Assembly (NCBI GenBank): GCA_010672965.1
Contig: JAAHFN010000002.1
Span: forward strand, 62,001 to 126,000
Length of the DNA: 64,000 bases
DNA from: Oscillatoria sp. SIO1A7
GTDB lineage: Bacteria > Cyanobacteriota > Cyanobacteriia > Cyanobacteriales > Laspinemataceae
Direction of reading: 5' to 3'
Of the stretch, positions 7,243-15,464 are shown piece by piece. Below the pieces are notes generated by a model. It was not told where the DNA came from, made no database searches, and saw only the letters and a list, made by a program, of their open reading frames with translations. A program made the position numbers and the translations under genes. Positions within the stretch are counted from its first letter, which is position 1. Each line of letters begins with the position of its first letter.

Positions 7243-9228
7243 TCAATTAAGGCGATCGCCAAAATACTGGCGATACAAATTGCACAAAGGCATGACGGCG
7301 TTCCCCTGAAATTTAACCAATCCCATGCTGCGCAGTTTGAATCCTTCGGCAGTGCCAATTTCTACGGGACTCTCGGCAGCGACTACTTCTTTAATAGCTG
7401 CCATTAAATCGGGATTTTCTTCTAAATTTAATAAGTGATGGCGCAGGCGATCGCTATAAGGACCTTCCTCTGTCGGTGCCACTTGCAACAGTTCTGCTAA
7501 AGTCATTCTACCTCGGGCAATTTGATAAAGAGCCCGCCGCACCAGATAAGGATGTCCTCCCACCATTGCCATCAATTTTTCTATCTCTTCTGCCCTCCAG
7601 TCCAAGCCGTGAGTAACAACCAAATGCCCCACCTGAGCCTCAGTCAGCTCTGGCAGCTCTACGGGCAACCCCACATTAAATGGCGACTGATTGATATTCA
7701 GAGGGATATAAACTTCTTTTGAATGGACGATTGTCAGCCGCAGTTTTTTCCAGAGCGCCTCATTCTTGCCTCGTTCGTGCCAAGCTCGCAACAAGCCAAA
7801 AAAATCGGTAGCAATTTCGGGATATTGGAAAATTAAATCTACTTCATCCAAGCCCAGAGCTATAGGGCTTTCTATCTCGGAGAGCAAGTATCTTTGAAAA
7901 TATTTACTACATTTATTCTTACTGCCGAGCGGCCCTTTCCAATATTTATCTAGCTTTTCCTCTAGCTCCAGCTCCTCGGTAATAATGGCACAAAACCACT
8001 GCAAGAATAAATCCAAGTTGGCAAAAAACTCCGCATCTGCTGACTGAAAATTCAAGGAAGCAGTTTTATAGCCTTGCTGACTAGCGTGGTTGAGAATTCG
8101 GCTCATTAAGGAGCTTTTGCCCATTTGCCTGGGAGCTTTGACGCGAATCAGACCCGCCGGTTTTTCTATTGCCTCATAACAATCTAACTCGATGGGAGGA
8201 CGCTCTACATAAAAAGGAGAATCCAAACTCACCTGCCCCTCTGGCTCTTCCCAACTTCCAGAGCCTGTGGAGGCAATCGATGCCGGTGGAGCAGTTGGCT
8301 CGATCGCCGTTGCTACTTGAGAGCTAACCGTTTCTTCCGAGAAAGAGATAAGGGCAGTTGGCACATTATGAATATCTTTATCAAGATTTTCTCCTCGTCT
8401 GTCGAGCAATTCATCTAGAGCAAGGAGCGCTTCGCTGGCATTTTGATAGCGCTGGCGATAGTCATAGCGTACCATTTTGTCGAGGATTGCTGCTAAACCC
8501 GGAGTTACAACAATCTTATCCCCCAGAAAATCGCAAGATATTTCGTTTAGAGAATCTCGCAGTATTTCTCTAGGAGGGCTGCCGGTTAAAGCTTCAAAAC
8601 AAACCATGCCCGTAGCATAGATATCGCTACTGAAATGGGGTCGGAACGAGAGCTGTTCTCCAGGCATATAGCCCGGGGAACCTATAGCAACAGTTATGCT
8701 AGTATCCCCGCTACCATCTAAGCTCCGGGCGCTAACTTCTTTGACCGCTCCAAAGTCAATTAGTACGATCTTTCCCGTGGCTTTTTCTCTAATTAGATTG
8801 GCTGGTTTTATGTCGCGGTGGATGACATTATTTTGGTGAACGAATGTCAAGCCTCGCAAGATATCGCGCAAAAGGGAGATTACTTCGGCTTCCCTATAGG
8901 GCTGGCGAGTTGCCAGTTCTTTGTCTAGAGAGCGACCTTCTATATATTCCTGAACCAGATAAAACTCTCCGTCTTGCTCGAAGTGAGCTAGCAAGCGGGG
9001 AATGCGATCGCTATCTCCCAATCGATATAGGGTTTCCGCTTCCCGGTCGAATAAGCGTTTCGCCGTCTGGAGCGCTGTCGGATCTTTGGTTTTGGGCTGG
9101 AGTTTTTTGACCACGCAGATGGGATTGCCCGGTAAATGGCTGTCTGTAGCCAAAAAGGTCTGACCAAATCCTCCGCCCCCGAGAGGTCTGACGATTTGGT
9201 AATGACCGGCGAGTATTGTTTCTCTCAT
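7243..9228 (-). CDS. Ser/Thr protein kinase fused to an AAA_35 ATPase domain
   Basis: Residues 9-270 form a complete Hanks-type kinase: glycine loop LGGGGFG, VVKK (K41), HRDIKPAN with D139, and IDFG at 157-160. After a linker with no membrane helix, residues about 330-655 form an AAA-like ATPase of the AAA_35 type (P-loop PRQMGKSS at about 364-371, then GLDEVD as Walker B). It ends in the typical LYRQYF sequence. The pair suggests a cytosolic kinase whose activity or target is coupled to a STAND-like ATP switch. An FHA-cyclase gene lies 225 bp upstream on the same strand. FHA domains bind phosphothreonine, so a functional link is possible. The starting ATG follows a weak TAGGAG-containing region. 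Confidence 0.9.
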   Translation of the reverse strand: MRETILAGHYQIVRPLGGGGFGQTFLATDSHLPGNPICVVKKLQPKTKDPTALQTAKRLFDREAETLYRLGDSDRIPRLLAHFEQDGEFYLVQEYIEGRSLDKELATRQPYREAEVISLLRDILRGLTFVHQNNVIHRDIKPANLIREKATGKIVLIDFGAVKEVSARSLDGSGDTSITVAIGSPGYMPGEQLSFRPHFSSDIYATGMVCFEALTGSPPREILRDSLNEISCDFLGDKIVVTPGLAAILDKMVRYDYRQRYQNASEALLALDELLDRRGENLDKDIHNVPTALISFSEETVSSQVATAIEPTAPPASIASTGSGSWEEPEGQVSLDSPFYVERPPIELDCYEAIEKPAGLIRVKAPRQMGKSSLMSRILNHASQQGYKTASLNFQSADAEFFANLDLFLQWFCAIITEELELEEKLDKYWKGPLGSKNKCSKYFQRYLLSEIESPIALGLDEVDLIFQYPEIATDFFGLLRAWHERGKNEALWKKLRLTIVHSKEVYIPLNINQSPFNVGLPVELPELTEAQVGHLVVTHGLDWRAEEIEKLMAMVGGHPYLVRRALYQIARGRMTLAELLQVAPTEEGPYSDRLRHHLLNLEENPDLMAAIKEVVAAESPVEIGTAEGFKLRSMGLVKFQGNAVMPLCNLYRQYFGDRLN

Positions 9229-9453
9229 AGGAGCTTGTTGACGCCAAACTTTAGATTATAAATTAGGTTCTAGGGACAGGCTCTAACTCGAAATAGGGGT
9301 CAAAATTGAATTTCTCCCTGTCGGTCGCAGCCAGAGCTTTTCTTACTAGCTAATAGTCTGTCAATGTATTTTTGAAAGTCGATCGGGTTGCCTTCCAATG
9401 CCCAATGCGACCCACCCCCAAACCCTCCCAGGAGGGGACTGCCCGATTCCCAA

Positions 9454-11106
9454 TTATTTCTTTAGTATCGCCCTGGTTTTGTATTTTTTCTGCCAGAAAA
9501 CGCGATATAGCTGTAAAGGCTCTTTTTTTCCTTTTACTGCCACCGGAGGAATTTTTCTTATGGGCAGATTCAGATGACCGAGCTTGTCAAACGTGCTTTG
9601 GGAAATCAGGATTTCATCGGGTTCGGCGGCGCTACAGATACGACTGGTTACGTTAGTAGTATCGCCGATTGTCGCATATTGAATCAGTTTTTCCGAGCCA
9701 ATGTTTCCGGCAGCGACTTTGCCGGTATTGATTCCTATATGGATTTTTATCGGCTGGTAACGCTCGGCCCATTCCTGCTGGTTTAGGCGGGCAACCGCTT
9801 GCTGCATCTCGATCGCCGCTAGGACTGCTTGCTCTGCGTCATTGGCTTTTTGGTATGGCGCTCCCCAGATAGCAAATAAGGCATCGCCAATATATTTCTC
9901 CAAGGTTCCTTCATAGCGAAAAACAATATCCTCGACCATAATTTGGAAGTAGTCGTTGAGCATGGATATGACTTGGCGCGGTTCCATTGTTTCTGACATA
10001 GCCGTGAAACCGCTAATGTCGGAAAACAGAGCCGTTACTTCCGTTTCGATAATTCCCAACGGACCTTCTTCGCGAATTTTGCGGCTGACCGCTGTGGGAA
10101 AGAAGCGCTGGAGCTTGTCGAGCATCAGCGCTTCTTGTTGCATTTTGTTGTAGAGCTGGGCATTCTCTATGGCGATCGCTGCTTGGTTGGCCAAACAACT
10201 GAGAAAATCTACATCTTCCTCCGAGTATGCCCCCAGCATAGATAAATTATCAACGTATAGTACCCCTATCGTTTTGTCTCTCGGTTTCAGGGGAACGCAG
10301 GCCGAGGCATGAATACATTGCAAGATAACTGATTCCGACTTTAAGCGATCGTCATTGCGGGCATCGACCGTTAAGATAGCTTCTCCTCGCTCTAAAACAG
10401 AATTAGTAATTTTTTGGCTATAAAATCTCTCCCCTTCTGCTTTAATACCTTTCCGAACCCGAACTGCTTTTTGTTCCAGAAAGCCTGTTTGTTCGTTGAC
10501 CAAGAGGATTGCTCCTCTATCCACCCTCATAATCTCAAACAGTAGGTTTATAATTTTTTCTAGCAGTCGCTCTGGCTCTTCGGGAGCGGAAAGTTGTTTG
10601 CTAACCTGTAGTAAAATTTTTAATTTATCTACTGCTCTCTGCTGAGTATCTTCTTGCCGCAGCTGCAGGATAGTGCCATTGTCTCTATCCCGAGCTAGCA
10701 ACTGCTGCATCGGTACGTCGTCTATCTCGCTGCTTTGGGGAAATTTTTTGATAAATGAAACTGGAGCCTCTCGTTCTGACTTTATTGCCTTGTTCGATCT
10801 CCGATGTCTGCTTGATTCTAGGCGTTCCAAAAATTTGAAAACTGCCTTGCCACAAAGAATCCTGTCTCCGTCATTTAGTTTGCATCGCTTGATTTTGGCC
10901 TCATTAACAAAGGTTCCATTGCTGCTGGACAAATCTGCGATCGTCACTATGCCATCAGCTACTTCAATTTGAGCATGCTGACGGGAAAGACTCTGGTGTA
11001 TCACAACAATATTATTTTGCCGGCCCCGCCCTAGGGTATTGGCACCTAAGTGTAATTCATAAACTACTTGTCCGGCAGTCTCGGGGTTGTAGATTAAATA
11101 CGGCAT
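9454..11106 (-). CDS. FHA-GAF class III adenylate cyclase
   Basis: Residues 1-95 form an FHA domain (GRGRQNNI, SRQHAQI, SSNGTFVN). A GAF domain occupies about 165-325, and a class III cyclase domain about 350-540. Metal-binding aspartates lie in FSDISG (D363) and GDALFA (D408). The lysine in EKYIGD predicts ATP rather than GTP as substrate. The YATIGDTTN region carries alanine where class IIIa enzymes have aspartate and IIIb usually threonine, with a threonine one position later. The predicted product is cAMP. The FHA domain would let a kinase recruit or control it, and the neighbouring gene encodes a Ser/Thr kinase. It is cytosolic, with no signal or TM segment. Confidence 0.9.
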   Translation of the reverse strand: MPYLIYNPETAGQVVYELHLGANTLGRGRQNNIVVIHQSLSRQHAQIEVADGIVTIADLSSSNGTFVNEAKIKRCKLNDGDRILCGKAVFKFLERLESSRHRRSNKAIKSEREAPVSFIKKFPQSSEIDDVPMQQLLARDRDNGTILQLRQEDTQQRAVDKLKILLQVSKQLSAPEEPERLLEKIINLLFEIMRVDRGAILLVNEQTGFLEQKAVRVRKGIKAEGERFYSQKITNSVLERGEAILTVDARNDDRLKSESVILQCIHASACVPLKPRDKTIGVLYVDNLSMLGAYSEEDVDFLSCLANQAAIAIENAQLYNKMQQEALMLDKLQRFFPTAVSRKIREEGPLGIIETEVTALFSDISGFTAMSETMEPRQVISMLNDYFQIMVEDIVFRYEGTLEKYIGDALFAIWGAPYQKANDAEQAVLAAIEMQQAVARLNQQEWAERYQPIKIHIGINTGKVAAGNIGSEKLIQYATIGDTTNVTSRICSAAEPDEILISQSTFDKLGHLNLPIRKIPPVAVKGKKEPLQLYRVFWQKKYKTRAILKK

Positions 11107-11344
11107 ATCCGCTCTTTGCCTTGCTCTTTAAAGGTTGATAAAAAAATAACGGCCATACGACAATAGATTTGTCTCTGCCTTTTTTGGTGGATTGGCTCCA
11201 TTCTTGCTTGTTATCTCCCTTGTGACATATTATAGGAATAAGCCCGAGTGGCACCACCCCAATCCAAACGATGTGCTAAACCGAGGTAATTAACGGTAAG
11301 CGATATATATTATCAAGACTATATTCTAACATAAACAAGGATTG

Positions 11345-11492
11345 CTATATAGCGCTTCTCAAATTGATGTGAGGTTTCACCGGATCCGCGCATTCCAGTA
11401 CGGAAATTCCCGTTCGGAACTAAGAGATAGTCGCAGAAATGCTGTCGCCCCTACGTTTTCGTTAATTACACTTATTTGAGAAACGCTATATA
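11345..11492. mobile_element. Family C inverted-repeat element, copy 1
   Basis: Outer ends TATAGCGCTTCTCAAATT and TTTGAGAAACGCTATA. The right half holds the family core CTGTCGCCCCTACG. Similar full copies are at 15164 and 47231. Confidence 0.75.
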
Positions 11493-11581
11493 GGTAATTT
11501 ATATCAAATATATAAACAAATACCGTAGGGGCGGTGCCCCCGTGCCCGCCCCGGCCGCCCGAGACGCTCCCCGGGCGGGCA

Positions 11582-11880
11582 CGCTTTCAAGGGTATGTTT
11601 TTTTAGATTTGGCATTATTGTGTATCGACCCGGGGCGTAGGGGCGACAGCATTCCCGAGACAGCTTTTGCTTTTAAAGAAAAATTATTGTATTGGAATGC
11701 TTCGCCCCAGAAAGCCTGGGAACCCACCGATCTCGTCAAAAAAAGATTATATAGCACTACGCATTAAAGTTAGGACAGTTCAAATCTCGCTCCTGGCTAG
11801 TAACGGCAAGGCTTGTGCCGATCGCATGACTGCTCTCTTGCTGATTGCTTACTGCTATAAAAAACATACTCTTGAAAGGG
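11582..11880. mobile_element. Family C' element with a nested family D insertion
   Basis: Outer ends are CTTTCAAGGGTATG and its complement CATACTCTTGAAAG, with an inner core of GTAGGGGCGACAGCATTCC and GGAATGCTTCGCCCC. The uninterrupted relative at 62239 reads GATTATAAAAAAC at a point where this copy reads GATTATA, then the family D element, then TATAAAAAAC. Confidence 0.8.
11753..11863. mobile_element. Family D inverted-repeat element, copy 1 (nested)
   Basis: Ends TATAGCACTACGC and GCTTACTGCTATA. Its complement is almost identical to the copy at 42057-42167, implying recent spread. TATA flanks both sides, while the empty site has one TATA, so a 2-4 bp duplication is likely. Confidence 0.8.
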
Positions 11881-11976
11881 GGGCTCCCCGGGGCACCGCC
11901 CCTACAAACTGTGACTGTTTAACCGGATTTGCCGGATTTGATGTTATTTCTTGGAATTCCCTCAATCCCGAGCAAA

Positions 11977-14900
11977 TTATTGCCAATTGCCGACCAAAAC
12001 GAAGGGCGCCCAGAAATAGGGATGCTGGTAACGGCTCTGCTCCAATAAAGCTAATTGGGCGCGGCGCAGGGCTTCGGCTTTGCCCAAGGCAGGTTGCGAG
12101 GCCAGCTCCCGATAAAAGCGAGCCATAAATAAGGCAGTAGAAGCATCGTTTACTTGCCATAAAGTTGCCAAGGTACTGCGGGCACCCGATCGCAGAGCTA
12201 CTCCCGCTAAACCCAAAGCGGCGCGATCGTCTCCGGCAGCAGTTTCGCAAGCACTCAGGACAAACAATTCAATTGCTTGTAATTCCTGTTGCGATCGCGT
12301 GCCAAGCAACTCCCGCAAATTAGTAACGTTAATTTTATTATCCCAAGTCAGGATAAAAGTATCTTCTGCGTTGGAGCTAAACTGACCGTGAGTGGCGAGG
12401 TGAATCACGGGAAAAGGAACGGCGGCAATTTGTTCTTGCAGAGATTGATTGGTAAACTCTGCATCCAAAAGCACTTCTACCGGAAACTCTTGCTGGATTT
12501 TACCTATCTCTTCCATCGCCCCCGGGAGCGCCGGAAATCCCTGGCGCGCTTGACCTAGGGCTCCGGTTAAAATATTTAGTTCTTCTGGGGATAATTTTTG
12601 CGATGGTAGCAGTTGCAATCCTGGAGTCATAGCCACTCCATATTTTTCAATCAGATATTGTTTGCCGTCGTGGAGAGCTGCCATCGGCAGATTGCGCAAT
12701 TCTCCATCAAGGACAAAAACCAAAGTTTCGATACCGCTTGTAGCCAGCTCTTCTTCAGCAGGTCGAATCAGCCAGTCATAAATTTTTTGGGCAAGGGGCA
12801 AGCGCTCCCGCTCGAAAGAAGTGCGCCTGAGAGATTGCCGCATTTTTGCCAAAGTGGTTTTTACTGTCTCGGACTGCCCAGATCCTGTAGAACCAGATTG
12901 CTTAGAACCAGATTGCTTAGAACTAGAGCCGGCAGAACTAGAGCCGGTAGAACTAGAGCCGGTAGAACTAGAGCCGGTAGAACTAGAATAGTGGCGCAGA
13001 GGTTGACCGGGGAGAGAGAGAATAACTTCTATAGCATCGCCGACTATAATCGGATAAATAGTCGCGGCTTTCGGATCTAATTGCTCTATTTGTTGCGGTT
13101 TGGCATCTAAGCAAGCATCGTGAAAAAAGTTATCTAGCTCTGCCAGTTGTAGCGATTCGATAGCCTCGCGGGCTTGTTGGAGATTTTTTTGGCTGGGTTG
13201 TTGCTCTTGAAGCAGCAAGGCGACAAACTCGCGATAGACGGGTTCTACAGTTTCCCGAAAAGAAAACTGCACGTCTGGGTTGACGGCGGTTAGCTCCCCT
13301 CGCAAGGATTGTAAGGTATCTATTGCCTCGGAATAAGCTGCGATCGCTCCTTCTATATCTTGCCGAGCTTTAAGTATTCTGCCCAATTGCCATTGCCACT
13401 GATAGACAATATCGGCAGCATTAATTTCCTCCGCTATCAGCGCTGCCGTTTGTGTCAGATCTAGGGCTTCTCCATATTGGCCGTAACTTTCGTATAGTTT
13501 TCCCAGTTGACCTATCGCATAGGATTCGGCTCGGCTATCTTGTAGGCCGCGCGCTTCTTGTATTGCCAATGCCAACTGCCCTGCAACATAATGATCTAAA
13601 AGCTGCTTATCTGCCAGCCCTTTGCCGGGAGCAGTCTCGGGAGTGATTTCGCGACTAATTTCTGTAGGACTTACGCAAATTGTCGGCTCTAAGGCTATAT
13701 GTGCCTTTTGGTGCGCATTGCGCACCCTACAAATAGCGTCTATGCGTAAATTATGCTCGGGAGCGACTTCGGGAGTAATTTCGGTAGCAATCTCGGGAGC
13801 AATTTCGGGAGCAATCTCGGGAGTAATCTCGGAAGCGATTTCGGGAGCAATCTCGGGAGCAATCTCGGGAGTAATCTCGGGAGTAATCTCGGGAGCAATC
13901 TCGGGAGCAATCTCGGAAGCGATTTCGGGAGCAATCTCGGGAGCAATCTCGGGAGCAATCTCGGGAGCAATCTCGGGAGCAATCTCGGCAATGTTTCCCG
14001 AAATCCCTAAGTCCATCAGACTTGCTGCAAAGTTAATCCGCGCAGTTATCCGATCGCGACTTGGAGGCAAAGAAGCCAATGCCGACTGGATTGACGGCAA
14101 TAATTCTGGGATATTGGCATTATTCGGTTCTATCTCTACTAAAAGACCGAGCTGATTGAGCTGGGCTTGGAGGCCAGTCATAGAATCAGTCATAGCATCA
14201 GTTATAGAATCAGTCGAAGCGATCGCGGCTTCTCGATAAAACTCTAAAGCCGCTTCTGCATTCTGACTCGCCCGCGCCGTATTGCCTAAGCTCAGCAGCG
14301 CCGCACTTCTGCCCCGCGCATCTCCCACTCGTCGCGCGATCGATTCGCCTTTTGCCAAGATTTCCCGAGATTCTTCTAAATTACCGAGAGCCCGTTGGGC
14401 TTTACCCAGACTGAGCAATCCCGTCACTTTCAGAGGGGAATCCGGTTCGTTTTGCAGGGTTGCTTCTACCCGAGTTAAAGTTTTTAAGGCTTGCCGGTAT
14501 AGTCCCAAAGCTTGCATCGCTCCGGCTTGGTTGATTTGGCTGCGGACTTTGCCAGCAATTCCTGCCGGGGTTGAAAAGCGATCGTATAGTTCTATTGCTT
14601 CTTGCCAAGTATCTATTGCTTCTTGCCGTTGTCCCGTCGCCAATTGCAATTTACCGCGAGTTTCTAAAACTCCAGCGATAATCAGGATTTTACTATCTTC
14701 CTCAATCTCTGTGATTCGATCGCCATTGGCTGCCTCTATCTCAGGAGCATTGATTGCTTCTAAACTAGCAGAGATAGCCCGCTCCGCTTCCTGCCATTGT
14801 CCGAGTTCCTGCAATGCCAAAGAGAGATTGCTCAGAGCGATCGCCCTGCCCGTCGCGTTCCCCAAAGCTTCAAAACCACTGGCAGCTCGTTCCAAAAGTA

Positions 14901-15138
14901 GAGCTGCTTCTAAGAATTGTCCTGTTTCGTAGAGTTGCCTCGCTCGTTCTATATATTTAAGCAAATCTGGCTCGTTGGCTGGGTCAGATAGCGCCTCTAA
15001 ATTATTCGCAATATGCGACAATTCCGGTTTTTCTGTCGATGCTAGCAAGGGATGAACTTCGCCTAGAGAGAATAAAACGGCGATCGCTCCTATGACTTTT
15101 CCGCTCCATGCTGCTGCTCTCAATGCCTTATTACCCAT
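11977..15138 (-). CDS. TPR-repeat protein with C-terminal CHAT protease domain
   Basis: An N-terminal signal-like segment (KVIGAIAVLFSLGEV) is followed by TPR repeats, and a caspase-like CHAT domain occupies about the last 330 residues. The catalytic dyad is H917 in HLATHGQF and C964 in LSACETA. CHAT proteases act in induced proteolysis or death responses, with TPRs providing partner contacts. Residues about 383-463 are a run of EIAPEI units (12-bp repeat), and residues 463-491 are encoded by an inserted family A element. Residues about 718-755 are SSSTG-type repeats. The TPR array appears to resume after the first insertion (GQLGKLYESYGQYGEALDL), so the frame survived. The predicted export signal is moderate, and location could be periplasmic or cytosolic. 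Confidence 0.85.
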   Translation of the reverse strand: MGNKALRAAAWSGKVIGAIAVLFSLGEVHPLLASTEKPELSHIANNLEALSDPANEPDLLKYIERARQLYETGQFLEAALLLERAASGFEALGNATGRAIALSNLSLALQELGQWQEAERAISASLEAINAPEIEAANGDRITEIEEDSKILIIAGVLETRGKLQLATGQRQEAIDTWQEAIELYDRFSTPAGIAGKVRSQINQAGAMQALGLYRQALKTLTRVEATLQNEPDSPLKVTGLLSLGKAQRALGNLEESREILAKGESIARRVGDARGRSAALLSLGNTARASQNAEAALEFYREAAIASTDSITDAMTDSMTGLQAQLNQLGLLVEIEPNNANIPELLPSIQSALASLPPSRDRITARINFAASLMDLGISGNIAEIAPEIAPEIAPEIAPEIAPEIASEIAPEIAPEITPEITPEIAPEIAPEIASEITPEIAPEIAPEIATEITPEVAPEHNLRIDAICRVRNAHQKAHIALEPTICVSPTEISREITPETAPGKGLADKQLLDHYVAGQLALAIQEARGLQDSRAESYAIGQLGKLYESYGQYGEALDLTQTAALIAEEINAADIVYQWQWQLGRILKARQDIEGAIAAYSEAIDTLQSLRGELTAVNPDVQFSFRETVEPVYREFVALLLQEQQPSQKNLQQAREAIESLQLAELDNFFHDACLDAKPQQIEQLDPKAATIYPIIVGDAIEVILSLPGQPLRHYSSSTGSSSTGSSSTGSSSAGSSSKQSGSKQSGSTGSGQSETVKTTLAKMRQSLRRTSFERERLPLAQKIYDWLIRPAEEELATSGIETLVFVLDGELRNLPMAALHDGKQYLIEKYGVAMTPGLQLLPSQKLSPEELNILTGALGQARQGFPALPGAMEEIGKIQQEFPVEVLLDAEFTNQSLQEQIAAVPFPVIHLATHGQFSSNAEDTFILTWDNKINVTNLRELLGTRSQQELQAIELFVLSACETAAGDDRAALGLAGVALRSGARSTLATLWQVNDASTALFMARFYRELASQPALGKAEALRRAQLALLEQSRYQHPYFWAPFVLVGNWQ
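12875..12985 (-). repeat. 15-bp tandem repeat encoding SSSTG
   Basis: Repeats of a 15-bp unit containing TAGAACTAGAGCCGG lie within the CHAT gene, between the TPR part and the catalytic half, forming a flexible serine-rich linker. Confidence 0.85.
13667..13752. mobile_element. Family A element inside the TPR-CHAT reading frame
   Basis: AGGACTTACGCAAAT at one end and ATGCGTAAAT at the other, with GGTGCGCATTGCGCACC as an internal palindrome. It is translated in frame as about 29 residues (for example RNAHQKAHIALEPTI) without a stop codon. Confidence 0.8.
13750..13990 (-). repeat. 12-bp tandem repeat encoding EIAPEI
   Basis: About twenty copies of GGGAGCAATCTC with minor variants. The 12-bp period preserves the frame regardless of copy number. 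It lies directly next to the family A insertion. Confidence 0.9.
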
Positions 15139-15163
15139 ATTTCACCGTTCCCACTTTTGTATA

Positions 15164-15301
15164 TTATAGCGGTTCTAAAATTGATATGAGGTTTCTGGGG
15201 CGAAGCATCCCAATAAAGAAATTACCGTTAGGAGCGCGGAGTTGCGGGGATGCTGTCGCCCCTACATTTCATTCATTACACTTATTTGAGAAAGGCTATA
15301 G
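15164..15301. mobile_element. Family C inverted-repeat element, copy 2
   Basis: Ends TATAGCGGTTCTAAAATTG and TTATTTGAGAAAGGCTATA. The core is GGGGCGAAGCATCCC and GGATGCTGTCGCCCC. It sits upstream of the TPR-CHAT start, where it could affect transcription. Confidence 0.75.
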
Positions 15302-15311
15302 TCTGTCAATT

Positions 15312-15445
15312 GATATCAAATCCGGTTAATTACCCATACAATTGGGAGCCTCCCGTAGGACAGGCGTCCCGCCTGTCTCTTATCCGCTTGTTGGGACTTT
15401 TCGGAAGCCTGTCCTACGGGAGGCTCAATTAAACGGATTTGATAT
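15312..15445. mobile_element. Family B inverted-repeat element, copy 1
   Basis: Ends GATATCAAATCCGGTTAATT and AAACGGATTTGATAT. Inside is a second perfect inverted repeat built on CCCGTAGGACAGGCGTCCCG, so the element would fold as a double hairpin. Confidence 0.8.
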
Positions 15446-15464
15446 GAGTTGGTCAGACATCCTA

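Larger units (their letters stand above)
11107..11976. other. Intergenic region made mostly of inverted-repeat elements
   Basis: It contains a family C element (11345-11492), then a larger family C' element (11582-11880) with a family D element nested in it, listed separately. No gene is supported. Confidence 0.7.

Noticed and set aside
13740-14010. PRLLPRLLP and GSNLGSNLG repeat proteins
   Set aside because: Shadows of the EIAPEI array of the TPR-CHAT gene in other frames.
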